Shown here: piece by piece, positions 14,455 through 23,300 of the stretch | How positions within the stretch are numbered: the first letter of the stretch is position 1 | Layout: each line of letters begins with the position of its first letter | Origin: Acidobacteriota bacterium | Lineage (GTDB): Bacteria; Acidobacteriota; Thermoanaerobaculia; Gp7-AA8 | Reading direction: 5' to 3' | Assembly (NCBI GenBank): GCA_021781455.1 | Contig: JAJXWV010000057.1 | Coordinates: 1-64,000, forward strand | DNA: 64,000 nt | Made by a program: the position numbers and the translations under genes | Notes under the pieces: model-generated | Database searches by the model: none | The model's input: only the letters and a program-made list of their open reading frames with translations | What the model was told of the DNA's origin: nothing

Positions 14455-16407
14455 ATGGATGCAGGTACGTCAACATTCGAGCAGATCGTGACGAGGCTCG
14501 CGCGAGCACGCGTGATCCTCCTCTTCGGGCTGCACGCAGTCGTCTTCACGGCCTGTTTTGTGTTTGCAAACCTCGTTCGTTTCGAGTTCGCGCTTCCCTC
14601 CGGCTATCGCGCGACTCTGATGGCGACGCTTCCCGTAGTGGTCGGCGTACAGCTTCTCTTCGGGTTCTTCTTCCGCTTTTACCAGGGATGGTGGAGATAC
14701 GTCGGAATCAATGACGTGATCCGCCTCGTGTTCGGAATCTCCGCCGCTTCGATCTCCCTCGGCGTTTTTTCATATATCGGCCGAGCCATGCACATGGCGC
14801 TTCCGTTCATGGCCTCCTCCCGCGGCGCTCTCGTCGTCGACTGGGCATTTGCGCTGCTTACCCTTTTCGGCGCGCGCGTTCTCGTCCGCATCGGCCGCGA
14901 TCGCTTCCGAAATGGCAGAGAGATTCCGGAGACGAAGAAGCGTGTCCTGATCATCGGCGCCGGAGATGCGGGAGAGACGCTGGCCAGAGAAATCGAACAT
15001 CGGCCGCACCTGGGCCTGACGGCTGTCGGCTTCGTCGACGACCAGCGGGCGAAGTGGGGATCGCACATTCGCGGTATTGCCATTCATGGGCCGATCAGGG
15101 CAATCGCGCGCATTGCCGCTGAGAAGCAGGCCCAGGAAGCTCTGATCGCAATCCCCAACGCCAGCGGCCGGCGCATGCGCGAGATCGTTCACCAGCTTGC
15201 GGCGGCGGGTCTCCCTTTCCGCACCATTCCGGGACTCGATCAGCTGGCCACCGGCAAGGCCCAGATGGCGAACCTCCGGCCGGTGGATGCGGACGACCTG
15301 ATCCGCCGCGAGGAAATCGTGATCAGCGACGGCTCAGTGCGCGATCTCTTCCGCGGCCGGCGGGTCGTTGTCACCGGCGCAGGCGGGAGCATCGGCTCCG
15401 AGCTGGTGATGCAGGTCCTCAAGTACGAACCTTCGGAGCTGCATCTCTTCGAGCGTTCTGAGCTCGCTCTTTACCAGTGCTGCCAGCGCGTCACCGCGGC
15501 TTCTCCCGAGATGAGCCCGCGTGTAGTTCCGCATCTCGTCGACTGCGCCGATGCAGACAAGCTGGTGACGACTATTCGCCCAGCGATCGTGGTCCACGCG
15601 GCGGCTCACAAACACGTGCCGCTGGGTGAACGGAATCGCGCCGAATACGTTCGCAACAACTGCGTCGTAGCTCGCTCTTTCGCAGAGGTTTGTGCGGCGG
15701 CGGACGTCGAGCATTTCGTGCTCATTTCGACCGATAAGGCGATCAGTCCGATCAGCGCGATGGGCGCGAGCAAACGGGCGGCTGAGATTGCGCTGCTGGA
15801 GCTCGCCGAAACCACGAACCTCCGCGTCACGGTAGTCCGTTTCGGCAACGTGATCGGCTCCTCCGGAAGCGTCGTTCCTCTCTTCCTCGATCAGATCGCG
15901 GCCGGCGGTCCGGTGACCGTCACACATCCGGATGCCAAGAGGTATTTCCTTCGTTCCTCGGAGGCGATCTCACTGATCCTTCAGGCCGTCGCCATCGGCG
16001 AGCCGGGGCGCGTTTACATGCTCGACATGGGCGAGCCGATCCGCATTGCCGAGCTCGCACGAGACCTGATCCACCTCTCGAACCGTTCTCTCGACGAGAT
16101 CCCGATCGTCTACACAGGACTCCGTCCGGGTGAAAAGGTCGAGGAGACGATCAGCGGCGCTGGTGAAACTGTCTCGCCGACGCAGCATCCGCACGTTCGG
16201 ATGATCAGGACCGTCCAGCCGGATGCAGCAACCGCCGCCGCCTGGTATCGCCGCGTCAAGGCCGCAGCGGGCGTCGACTCGGCCGCACTCGGCGCGATCC
16301 TCAAAGAGCTCATTCCTGAGTACGGCACTGCGACACCAGACGTCCCGACGCTTCGCCCGAAGCTCGCTCCTGTCAGCGACCTTCGGCCCGCAGAAGGCGT
16401 AGGCTGA
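14455..16407 (+). CDS. FlaA1/CapD/WbpM-type nucleotide-sugar 4,6-dehydratase, membrane-bound
   Basis: This 650-residue protein has about four N-terminal transmembrane helices (about 15-125). A CoA-binding/Rossmann-like domain follows (IIGAGDAGETLARE), then the C-terminal extended-SDR catalytic domain (TGAGGSIGSELVMQ; LISTDKAISP; AMGASKRAAE). As in WbpM-type enzymes, a Met replaces the usual catalytic Tyr in the MGASK motif. Known members convert UDP-GlcNAc to a 4-keto-6-deoxy intermediate for O-antigen or capsule. It is the first gene of the surface-polysaccharide region and co-directional with the ligase gene. Confidence 0.9.
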   Translation: MDAGTSTFEQIVTRLARARVILLFGLHAVVFTACFVFANLVRFEFALPSGYRATLMATLPVVVGVQLLFGFFFRFYQGWWRYVGINDVIRLVFGISAASISLGVFSYIGRAMHMALPFMASSRGALVVDWAFALLTLFGARVLVRIGRDRFRNGREIPETKKRVLIIGAGDAGETLAREIEHRPHLGLTAVGFVDDQRAKWGSHIRGIAIHGPIRAIARIAAEKQAQEALIAIPNASGRRMREIVHQLAAAGLPFRTIPGLDQLATGKAQMANLRPVDADDLIRREEIVISDGSVRDLFRGRRVVVTGAGGSIGSELVMQVLKYEPSELHLFERSELALYQCCQRVTAASPEMSPRVVPHLVDCADADKLVTTIRPAIVVHAAAHKHVPLGERNRAEYVRNNCVVARSFAEVCAAADVEHFVLISTDKAISPISAMGASKRAAEIALLELAETTNLRVTVVRFGNVIGSSGSVVPLFLDQIAAGGPVTVTHPDAKRYFLRSSEAISLILQAVAIGEPGRVYMLDMGEPIRIAELARDLIHLSNRSLDEIPIVYTGLRPGEKVEETISGAGETVSPTQHPHVRMIRTVQPDAATAAAWYRRVKAAAGVDSAALGAILKELIPEYGTATPDVPTLRPKLAPVSDLRPAEGVG

Positions 16408-16429
16408 GGCCGGGCGACGGCCCCAGGAC

Positions 16430-18283
16430 ATGACGAAGCGAGCACCCGATCATCCGGTTGACGTGTCATCGCGCCCACGGCTCATCTCAAGAGCATCGTG
16501 GTTCATCATCATCGCTGCGCTGATCATCGTGCCGATCTTTGTCGGCACCGACGGCAAAGACGGCTTCCGGCAGCCGAAGGACGTCCTATTCATCGCCGCC
16601 GCCATCCTGCTCGTGATTGCCGGAGCGCTGGCGACCTTCTGCAAAGTCGCCGCACATGAGGATGGTCATCGCCTGCGAACCGTGCCGGTCATCGCGCTCG
16701 CTGTCGTCTCATGGTCAGCGATCACCACGCTCTTCAGCGCGAACCACCCGTTGAGTCTGAATGCGCTCGTGTGGGTTGCGGCCGCCGCTGCTTTCGCGAT
16801 CGCTGTCGATATCACGGGACGGACGCGGAGCGCAGCGGCGATGGCCTGGTGTCTCATGCCTGCATTGATCAACGCCGCAGTCTTCCTGCTTCAGCGATTC
16901 CACGTGTGGAACCCGATCACCTTCCCGCCAGACGTTCCCGAGCACTTCACGTACACGGCTCTCGTTGGCAATCCTGACGACGTGTCAAGCTTTCTGGTCG
17001 TCCCCGCCATCGTGGCCGTGGCTCTTGCGCTGTCGCAAGGAAAACACAGATGGCTTTGGACCATTGCCACTGCTCCGCTGCTCCTTGCGGTCGCTACCGG
17101 ACAATTGACGGGAATCATTGCCTGCGCCGCTGCTCTGATCGTCATGGGTTTCATGCGCTCGCGCCGGCTCGGTCTGGGCCTCGCAGCCGCGACCCTGGTT
17201 GCTGGATTCGTGCTCGTCGTCGGTTACGCTCCCATTCGCCAGCGCGTCATGAACGTCAGCGCATCGATCAAGCGCCATGACTATGCGGAAGCGTTTTCCG
17301 GCCGCGTTACACCATTTCTCGCCGCAGCAAATATGGCCGTCCGGCACCCGATTTTCGGAGTGGGACCGGGAGCGTTCCGCTGGGAGTTCTTCCCCTACAA
17401 GCTGGAAGTGGAACGCGCGCATCCTCGTCTCGCCCGAGCCTATGCCTCGGCATTCAACTTCGGGGAGGTTCACGACGAATATCTGCAGAGCGTTGCCGAA
17501 ACCGGTGTCGTCGGAGGCTTTCTGCTCGTCATCGCGCTGTTCACCATCGCGCGAAGCTCGTTTCGAGGTACCGACGAGTCCGACCGCGATGCCCTCGTGC
17601 GAACGCTCGCTCTGCCGCTTGGGGTTGCTCTTGCCGTTCTCTTCATGGCGCAGTTCCCGCTTCACGTTTCGGCACCACTGCTGATGCTGATTTTCGTCAG
17701 CGCTCTCTGCGTGAGCTGGGGACCGGCGGCAGAGATGCCCAGTCCAGCGGGTGTCGGTAGAGCGATCAGCGCCGGAATGCCGCGCTGGGCTGCCGCGGTG
17801 ATGACGATCGCAGCCGTAGTCCTCGGCCTCGTCGTCTTCGAGCGGATGTGCTACTGGCCGTATGTCTGCAATGTCCGCAAGAACGACTTGTTTGAGAAGA
17901 CCATGATCATGGCGCAAACCGGGGGAAAGTACCGCCTCGCCCCGATAGCCAGATCGAACCTGCAGGCGCTCGACCGCTGCATCCAGGGCAATCCGCTCGA
18001 CATCGACCTCTACCTGCTCAAAGGAGCGAATTGCCGCGCGCTCGGCCTCAATGAGGAGGCGGCCCGTACCTACGAGACTGCGCTCAAGTACGACCGCCGG
18101 CCGGAGATCTACTATTCGCTCGGCAGTGTCGAGTTGAACTTGAAGCGGCGACCCGAAGCGCTCCAGCACCTCTTGCTCGCGGTGCGCTTCAGCCGTCAGT
18201 ATCTGGAGGACCTTCCGACAGACGTCCAGGCCGAGCTCACGCGGACCCTGCAGCGCGATTTCCCTTACCTCGCAGGAACCTGA
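16430..18283 (+). CDS. O-antigen ligase/polymerase-like (Wzy_C) membrane protein with C-terminal TPRs
   Basis: This 617-residue polytopic protein has about eleven membrane segments over the first ~470 residues. The large periplasmic loop carries the Wzy/WaaL signature HPIFGVGPGAFRWEF and the HDEYLQSVAETGVVG motif. The C-terminus (about 505-610) has two to three TPR-like repeats (LYLLKGANCRALGLNEEAAR; IYYSLGSVELNLKRRPEALQ). Such enzymes join or polymerise undecaprenyl-linked glycan. It starts 22 nt after the dehydratase and ends convergently at a CACAGAG repeat. Ligase versus polymerase cannot be settled here. Confidence 0.85.
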   Translation: MTKRAPDHPVDVSSRPRLISRASWFIIIAALIIVPIFVGTDGKDGFRQPKDVLFIAAAILLVIAGALATFCKVAAHEDGHRLRTVPVIALAVVSWSAITTLFSANHPLSLNALVWVAAAAAFAIAVDITGRTRSAAAMAWCLMPALINAAVFLLQRFHVWNPITFPPDVPEHFTYTALVGNPDDVSSFLVVPAIVAVALALSQGKHRWLWTIATAPLLLAVATGQLTGIIACAAALIVMGFMRSRRLGLGLAAATLVAGFVLVVGYAPIRQRVMNVSASIKRHDYAEAFSGRVTPFLAAANMAVRHPIFGVGPGAFRWEFFPYKLEVERAHPRLARAYASAFNFGEVHDEYLQSVAETGVVGGFLLVIALFTIARSSFRGTDESDRDALVRTLALPLGVALAVLFMAQFPLHVSAPLLMLIFVSALCVSWGPAAEMPSPAGVGRAISAGMPRWAAAVMTIAAVVLGLVVFERMCYWPYVCNVRKNDLFEKTMIMAQTGGKYRLAPIARSNLQALDRCIQGNPLDIDLYLLKGANCRALGLNEEAARTYETALKYDRRPEIYYSLGSVELNLKRRPEALQHLLLAVRFSRQYLEDLPTDVQAELTRTLQRDFPYLAGT

Positions 18284-18289
18284 TCAATC

Positions 18290-18337
18290 ACCACAGAGGT
18301 CACTGGGTTCTCGGTGTTCCGCGTGTCTCTGTGGTGA
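18290..18337. repeat. CACAGAG inverted repeat (family E), copy 1
   Basis: CACCACAGAG and CTCTGTGGTG arms flank a short spacer between convergent genes. The repeat encodes the last residues of the minus-strand sugar transferase. Other copies are at 23238, 23894 and 27914. Confidence 0.85.
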
Positions 18338-18917
18338 AAAAAAGAGACTTGAGGGTCCGCAGCACAATTCGGAGATCGCTGGCGAACGACTGCCGACCGA
18401 GGTATTCGAGCTCCAGGCGGAGTTTGGCGGGCATGATTTCGTTCACGTAGCGCTCGTGCCAGTCGTCGCTCCCGAGCAGCCGCTCCTCGTCCGAATAGGC
18501 GACCGATGCGACGCTCGTGATTCCGGGCCGCATTGTGAGCACTTTTCTTTGCTCTTCCGAGTAGAGGGCCACATACGACTCATCCTCCGGTCGCGGGCCG
18601 ACAATGCTCATCTCGCCGCGGACAACGTTGATCAACTGCGGCAGCTCATCGATCTTGAGGCGCCTCAGTACGCGTCCAAGGCGTGTGACACGAGGATCGT
18701 TCAAACGCGTAATCGCGCCGCCCGCAGTCGCACCTTCTCGCATTGTTCGAAACTTATAGATTGTGAACGGCGTGCCACCAAGGCCAACTCGGCGTCCCCG
18801 AAACAGTACCGGGCCGCGGGACGTGAGCTTGATTGCGACAGCAACCGCAGCGAGAAACGGCGACAGCAGGAGAAGCGCGAGACACGAGGCGACGAGGTCG
18901 AACGCGCGCTTCATCAC
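18300..18917 (-). CDS. Short polyprenyl-phosphate sugar-1-phosphate transferase (PglC-type)
   Basis: This 205-residue monotopic bacterial sugar transferase has one N-terminal membrane helix (about 6-32), RGPVLFRGRRVG, YKFRTM, DELPQLINVVRGEMS and the IVGPRPEDE motif. It transfers a sugar phosphate from a nucleotide sugar to undecaprenyl phosphate, starting repeat-unit synthesis. The last residues (FFTTETRGTPRTQ) are encoded by a CACAGAG repeat, so the natural C-terminus was probably shorter. The ATG two codons on is an alternative start. It follows the aminotransferase gene closely. Confidence 0.9.
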   Translation of the reverse strand: MMKRAFDLVASCLALLLLSPFLAAVAVAIKLTSRGPVLFRGRRVGLGGTPFTIYKFRTMREGATAGGAITRLNDPRVTRLGRVLRRLKIDELPQLINVVRGEMSIVGPRPEDESYVALYSEEQRKVLTMRPGITSVASVAYSDEERLLGSDDWHERYVNEIMPAKLRLELEYLGRQSFASDLRIVLRTLKSLFFTTETRGTPRTQ

Positions 18918-18920
18918 TGA

Positions 18921-20099
18921 TCAGGCGGAAAACTGGCGCCCTGTGTCCAAAACGGCGGCAATGACTTTCTGGATCTCCCTGTCGGTCATCAACGAGTAGA
19001 TCGGCAGAGAGACCTCTCGTTGGTACTCGGCAAAGCTGACCGGAAAGTCCTCCGGCCGGTAACCAAACCGCTCTCGGTAAAACGGGTGCAGGTGCAGAGG
19101 AATGAAATGAACGCTCGTGCCGATGCCGCGCGCGCGGAGCTCGTCGATGAACTGGCTGCGGTCGATCCGAAAGCGAGCGAGGTTCAGGCGCAGCGGATAG
19201 AGATGCCAAGCGTGCGCTTCAGGATCGCCGAACGATGGAATCTCATAATGCGCATTCTGCCCTAATGCGCCGTTGTACAGCATCGCGATTTCCTGACGCC
19301 GGTCGCGCATTCGACGAACCTTCCGCAGCTGCACGAGGCCTAGCGCCGCCGCGAGGTCCGTCATGTTGTACTTGAATCCCGGAGCAACCACCTCGTAGAA
19401 CCACGAGCCCTCGGCCCGGTAGCGTTTCCACGCATCACGATTGATCCCATGGAGAGCCATGATCCGGCAACGCTCCGCGTGCGCGTCGTCGTCGGTGCAG
19501 AGCATTCCCCCTTCACCAGTCGTGATGGTCTTCGTCGCATAGAAACTGAAGCATGTGAAATCGCTGGCGGAGCCGATCAACCTGCCGCCATAGCGCGTCG
19601 GAATGGCGTGCGCGGCATCCTCGATCACGGCGATTCCGGCGCGCCGTGCGATCGCACTGATGCGCTCCAGATCGGCAGCGAGTCCCCCGAAGTGCACCGG
19701 GATAATCGCTCTCGTTCTCGCGGACATGGCGCGCTCGACAGCGGCAGGATCGATATTGAGCGTTCGAGCGTCGACGTCGACGAGAACCGGCTTCGCACCG
19801 AAGTACAGGACGACCTCGGCAGTGGCGGTAAACGTATATGCCGGAACGATGACTTCGTCGTCGCGCCCAAGGCCGATCGCCTCGAGCGCAAGATGAAGCG
19901 CTGCGGTTCCGGAATTCAGAGCGACCGCGTGCCGGGCACCGACAAATGCGGCGAACTCCCGCTCGAAATCATGCGCACGCTCACCGGTCGTCAACCAGCC
20001 CGACTCGAGCACCTCGCGAACGGCGTCAATCTCCTCGCGTCCGATGTCGGGTCGGGCGAATGCCACAAACGGCTCGTCAAAGCTCACGTCGGTACTCAT
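18921..20099 (-). CDS. DegT/DnrJ/EryC1-family PLP sugar aminotransferase
   Basis: This 392-residue fold-type I aminotransferase acts on nucleotide 3- or 4-keto sugars. Motifs include GWLTTGERAHDFE, NSGTAALHLAL, VIEDAAHAI (PLP-binding Asp) and the Schiff-base lysine in FSFYATKTITTGEGG. A substrate-loop GFKYNMTDLAAALG segment follows. The FlaA1-type 4,6-dehydratase nearby could supply a 4-keto substrate, which would make this a 4-aminotransferase; that link is inference. It overlaps the upstream glycosyltransferase-GNAT gene by 23 nt. Confidence 0.9.
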   Translation of the reverse strand: MSTDVSFDEPFVAFARPDIGREEIDAVREVLESGWLTTGERAHDFEREFAAFVGARHAVALNSGTAALHLALEAIGLGRDDEVIVPAYTFTATAEVVLYFGAKPVLVDVDARTLNIDPAAVERAMSARTRAIIPVHFGGLAADLERISAIARRAGIAVIEDAAHAIPTRYGGRLIGSASDFTCFSFYATKTITTGEGGMLCTDDDAHAERCRIMALHGINRDAWKRYRAEGSWFYEVVAPGFKYNMTDLAAALGLVQLRKVRRMRDRRQEIAMLYNGALGQNAHYEIPSFGDPEAHAWHLYPLRLNLARFRIDRSQFIDELRARGIGTSVHFIPLHLHPFYRERFGYRPEDFPVSFAEYQREVSLPIYSLMTDREIQKVIAAVLDTGRQFSA

Positions 20100-21918
20100 C
20101 CAGGCGCCGCCCCTCGGCAGTCGTAAAGGTTCGACTCTTTGCGAATCCCGCCATTTCGTAGAAGCGCTTCACACCCTCATTGTCGACGGCGTCGGTGGTC
20201 AACCACAAGGATTGCTGCTGCGCCTCGGCAATTCGCGCGACGAACCCATCGAGTAGAGTACGGCCAATCCCGTGATGCTGCTCGCCCGGCGCAACTGCAA
20301 TAGACATGAGTTCGGCTCCGTTCGGCTCAGAGCCGCTGCCGGTTCGTTGAACGGCCCTTCGCATGACTCGAAAAAGCGTAGCCGGTTTTCGCAAAAACAC
20401 GGGCAGGAGCCTCAGGCCGATTGCGATCGACCGCCTGACGAACAGCCGGCGATAGAAGGCTTTCGATACGGTTGATCCAGCCGCGAAGCCGACAATACGG
20501 TCGCCAATGACAGCGACGATCGCGACCCCCTCCGGCCAGTCGACGAGAGAACCATAGAACTCCCCGAGAAAGCCTCGGCCAAGCGTAGAAAGAAAGAAAT
20601 TCGGGAACGCAGCCTCGTGCACTGCGACGACATCGGCGAGATCTCGCCGTATCATCGGCCGGACTTCGATCGACTCTGCCCCCTCATCCGCCTTCGGCAC
20701 ATTCTCCTCCGCTGCGGCGGGGGAGAAGGATCTCGAATCAACAACTGACTCCACGGCGGCTGCGTAGCGCTCGTATAAAGCCGCGGAGTCAAATTGATCG
20801 GCGGCGGCGCGCGCTGCGATGGCCATCGCTTTGAGCTTTTCACGATCGCCGGCGAGGAGCCGGACGACTGCCGTGAGCGAAGCCGCGTCTCCGGCACGGT
20901 ACTGCAGGCCAGCGCCCGCAGTCTCGAGCACCTGCAGCGCTTCACCGCTAAGCGACGTCACGACGGGAAGTCCTGCTGCCAGGTAGTCGAACAGTTTCAA
21001 AGGCAACGCGACGGTCGACGACGCAATGTAAGGCGCGAGAGCGATGTCCGCAGCCCCGTACAGACGCGGAAGCTCTGCCTCGCTCACGTGACCAACCATC
21101 GTGACATTCGTCAGCCCCGAGCTCCCGATCCGATTGCGCAGGCGCTCTTCGGCGGGGCCGCGGCCGGCGATCACGAAATCGATTCCCTCATGGCGCAGCA
21201 TGCTCGCGGCCTCGAGCACCGTATCGAGGTCGTATGCCTCACCGAGCGACCCGGCATAGATGACGCGAATGCGCTTCGAATCTCGCTCCGACACGACGGC
21301 GAGCGCCCGAACGTCCACGCCGATCGGAATCGTCGTCGAACGGACGCTCGACGACCCAGTGATCGCGCGGCGGTAGGTCTCCGCGACGGCAATCACGAGA
21401 TCTGCTGCATCGACGTTTCGCCGCCTCAATCTGAAGAGAGGCAACGCCGCGATTCTCACGAAAGGGCGCGCCAGGGCGGGCGCCGCCTTCACGAACAGCT
21501 CCGGCCAGAGATCGAGACAATCGATAAGCAGAGGGGCGTCGAAGTGCCCCGCCAGCCGGCGGCCGGCTGCACCGCAGAACTGCGGCGGATCGGCGGCGAT
21601 GATCAGATCCGGACGGTCGAGTCTCTTCGCTCGATCGAAGACCCGCCTCGAGAACATGAGCTCGAACCAGAGCCGCCCTGCTCCGACGTTCCGCGAATAC
21701 GAGGGCGTCGGCACCAGCTCGATCGTGAATCGCTCGCCTGCCGAGTGGGAGGCCCAGTCATGCGAGCGGAATTCTTTCGTCTGGTGCGCGAACGCGGCCG
21801 TCCACCACCTCACGTTGTGGCCGCGTTTCGCGAGAGCACGGCCGACGAGGGTGAACCGGTAATCGCGCCATCCCTCACCTGGAATCGGCCCATACGGATT
21901 GACGAGCCAGATGTCCAC
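20077..21918 (-). CDS. Fused GT4 glycosyltransferase - GNAT acetyltransferase
   Basis: Residues 1-390 form a GT-B glycosyltransferase (N-terminal NPYGPIPGEGWRDYR, IPIGVDV, RVIYAGSLGEAYDL, APYIASSTVALPLKLFDYLA), transferring a sugar from a nucleotide donor. Residues ~418-613 form a GNAT N-acetyltransferase (LMSIAVAPGEQHHGIGRTLL acetyl-CoA loop, VKRFYEMAGF). The join, residues ~395-415, is encoded by a dispersed repeat (20678-20735). In FdtC-like pathways an aminotransferase and an N-acetyltransferase act on the same sugar, and here an aminotransferase lies directly downstream. A fusion formed by repeat insertion, rather than an ancestral two-domain enzyme, is the likely origin. Confidence 0.85.
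   Translation of the reverse strand: MDIWLVNPYGPIPGEGWRDYRFTLVGRALAKRGHNVRWWTAAFAHQTKEFRSHDWASHSAGERFTIELVPTPSYSRNVGAGRLWFELMFSRRVFDRAKRLDRPDLIIAADPPQFCGAAGRRLAGHFDAPLLIDCLDLWPELFVKAAPALARPFVRIAALPLFRLRRRNVDAADLVIAVAETYRRAITGSSSVRSTTIPIGVDVRALAVVSERDSKRIRVIYAGSLGEAYDLDTVLEAASMLRHEGIDFVIAGRGPAEERLRNRIGSSGLTNVTMVGHVSEAELPRLYGAADIALAPYIASSTVALPLKLFDYLAAGLPVVTSLSGEALQVLETAGAGLQYRAGDAASLTAVVRLLAGDREKLKAMAIAARAAADQFDSAALYERYAAAVESVVDSRSFSPAAAEENVPKADEGAESIEVRPMIRRDLADVVAVHEAAFPNFFLSTLGRGFLGEFYGSLVDWPEGVAIVAVIGDRIVGFAAGSTVSKAFYRRLFVRRSIAIGLRLLPVFLRKPATLFRVMRRAVQRTGSGSEPNGAELMSIAVAPGEQHHGIGRTLLDGFVARIAEAQQQSLWLTTDAVDNEGVKRFYEMAGFAKSRTFTTAEGRRLDEYRREL
20678..20735. repeat. Dispersed repeat (family F) inside the GT4-GNAT coding region
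   Basis: The + strand CCCCTCATCCGCCTTCGGCA with a TTCTCC continuation matches the non-coding copy at 2743-2773 almost exactly. Its internal GGGGGAGAAGGATCTCG arm is typical of such elements. Read on the minus strand it is in frame and encodes the low-complexity linker SPAAAEENVPKADEG. Confidence 0.85.
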
Positions 21919-21924
21919 CGGTCG

Positions 21925-22947
21925 TCACTCCTCGGATTCGACAGCGGGCGGTGACCAGCGGAAAGCGAACGCGGACACTGTCCCGCCGATGATCACCGGC
22001 AGCACCGCCACGGCGTAGAGGACAAACGCGTAACTGAGGGCCGTCGTCTTGTCGATGCCAAACAGCGACAGCGCGAGCACGACCAGGTAGTGGAACAGGC
22101 CGATCTTGCCGGGAAGCGACGGGGGCGCCGCTCCAATCCGAAGAACGACTGCTAGAAAGAGCGCTGCGATCGGACCGAGGCGCAAACCCATGGCAAGGAA
22201 GACGAGATAGTTCGTCAGAATCGAGACGACAAGCACAGCCGCGGAGAGTATCCAGATGAGAAGGCCGCGACGCCAGTCGCGCAGCGACCGCAACGCACTC
22301 AATGCTGCCTCGGCAAACCGAACGACCCTTCTCGCCCACCGGCTCGGCAGCCGGAGTGCGGCGCGTTCGATGAGGTGAAGAATGCCGTCATGCCAGAAGG
22401 TCAGCGCCAGCGTGGCGACGACGAGCACGGCGGCCGTCCAGACGAACGCTACACCCGAGCGAGCCATCCACTCCGGCAGAGACATGGCCACCACGAGCAG
22501 ACCGATCGACACAGCAAACATCGCCAGGTCGGCCACCTTTTCGACGACGATCGTGGCCATCACGTGCGCCTTGCTCAGGCCTTCGCGCCGTCCCACCAGA
22601 TACATCCGTGCGAGCTCACCGACACGACCAGGAAGAGCCGTATTGACCGTCTGTCCGATCAGAATCGCGCCGGCCAGCGGCATCCATTCGCGATCGCGGT
22701 GTTCAGGGGCGAACAATAGCGACCATCGAATGACGCTCAGAATGAGACTCAGCAGAACCGATCCGAGCGCAACGAGGGCCATCGCGGGATCGGTGTGCAG
22801 AAGCGCCGCACCGACGGAACGCCAATCGACTCCGCGCACAGCGAGAAGCAGCGCCGCGCTGCCGATGAGCGCACCGATCACAATGTGCGGCGTCGCGCTG
22901 CGAACGCGGGAACGCCAGTCGAACTGTTCTACGGTTGCAGATTCCAT
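21925..22947 (-). CDS. Lysylphosphatidylglycerol-synthase-TM/UPF0104-family membrane protein
   Basis: This 340-residue protein has eight or nine membrane helices. It carries the family's conserved TALPGRVGELARMYLV (about 105-120) and the C-terminal PPSLPGKIGLFHYLVVLAL motif. The family includes the flippase half of MprF and AglD-like proteins in polysaccharide loci, where lipid or polyprenol-linked substrate translocation has been proposed. The soluble synthase domain of MprF is absent. It overlaps the small membrane-protein gene upstream. Confidence 0.85.
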   Translation of the reverse strand: MESATVEQFDWRSRVRSATPHIVIGALIGSAALLLAVRGVDWRSVGAALLHTDPAMALVALGSVLLSLILSVIRWSLLFAPEHRDREWMPLAGAILIGQTVNTALPGRVGELARMYLVGRREGLSKAHVMATIVVEKVADLAMFAVSIGLLVVAMSLPEWMARSGVAFVWTAAVLVVATLALTFWHDGILHLIERAALRLPSRWARRVVRFAEAALSALRSLRDWRRGLLIWILSAAVLVVSILTNYLVFLAMGLRLGPIAALFLAVVLRIGAAPPSLPGKIGLFHYLVVLALSLFGIDKTTALSYAFVLYAVAVLPVIIGGTVSAFAFRWSPPAVESEE

Positions 22948-23234
22948 CGAATGCTATGGAGACCCCGCCACGCTCGAGCGAGGGCAAAGAGCGCCAGCAG
23001 GGCCCACGCGATCACCTCCCACCACCGGCCCGAAGTCGCAAATCCAATACAGAACAGTGACCCGCCGATTCCAGACGAGAGAACCCATCCGCGCCGCTGG
23101 AATACTTCCGCTCGGGGCGTAACGCCGGTCGCCGCGAGCCAGTGATAGTAGCTCCACGCTGCCAGCACGATCGCCGCCCCGACGATCCAGATTGCATTCC
23201 GACCGACGAGCCACCAATCAATCACGAGAGACAC
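22929..23234 (-). CDS. Small membrane protein of unknown function
   Basis: This 101-residue protein has three predicted membrane helices (about 10-28, 50-65 and 72-90) separated by short basic loops with VTPRAEVFQRRGW. I recognise no family. Its 3' end overlaps the UPF0104-type gene by 19 nt, so the two are probably co-translated and may act together. Upstream it abuts a CACAGAG repeat. Confidence 0.6.
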   Translation of the reverse strand: MSLVIDWWLVGRNAIWIVGAAIVLAAWSYYHWLAATGVTPRAEVFQRRGWVLSSGIGGSLFCIGFATSGRWWEVIAWALLALFALARAWRGLHSIRWNLQP

Positions 23235-23237
23235 CTC

Positions 23238-23292
23238 ACCACAGAGGCACAGAGATCACAGAAATCTCTGTGCACTCTGTGTCTCTGTGGTT
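23238..23292. repeat. CACAGAG inverted repeat (family E), copy 2
   Basis: ACCACAGAGGCACAGAGATC and its complement flank a 10-nt loop. It lies between the GxxExxY pseudogene and the small membrane-protein gene and could form a long hairpin in transcripts of either strand. Confidence 0.85.
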
Positions 23293-23300
23293 CAAAGTAG

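Noticed and set aside
18290-18337. CACAGAG hairpin as an intrinsic terminator between convergent genes
   Set aside because: The arms could pair but no U-tract follows in either transcript direction, and the same repeat occurs inside operons.
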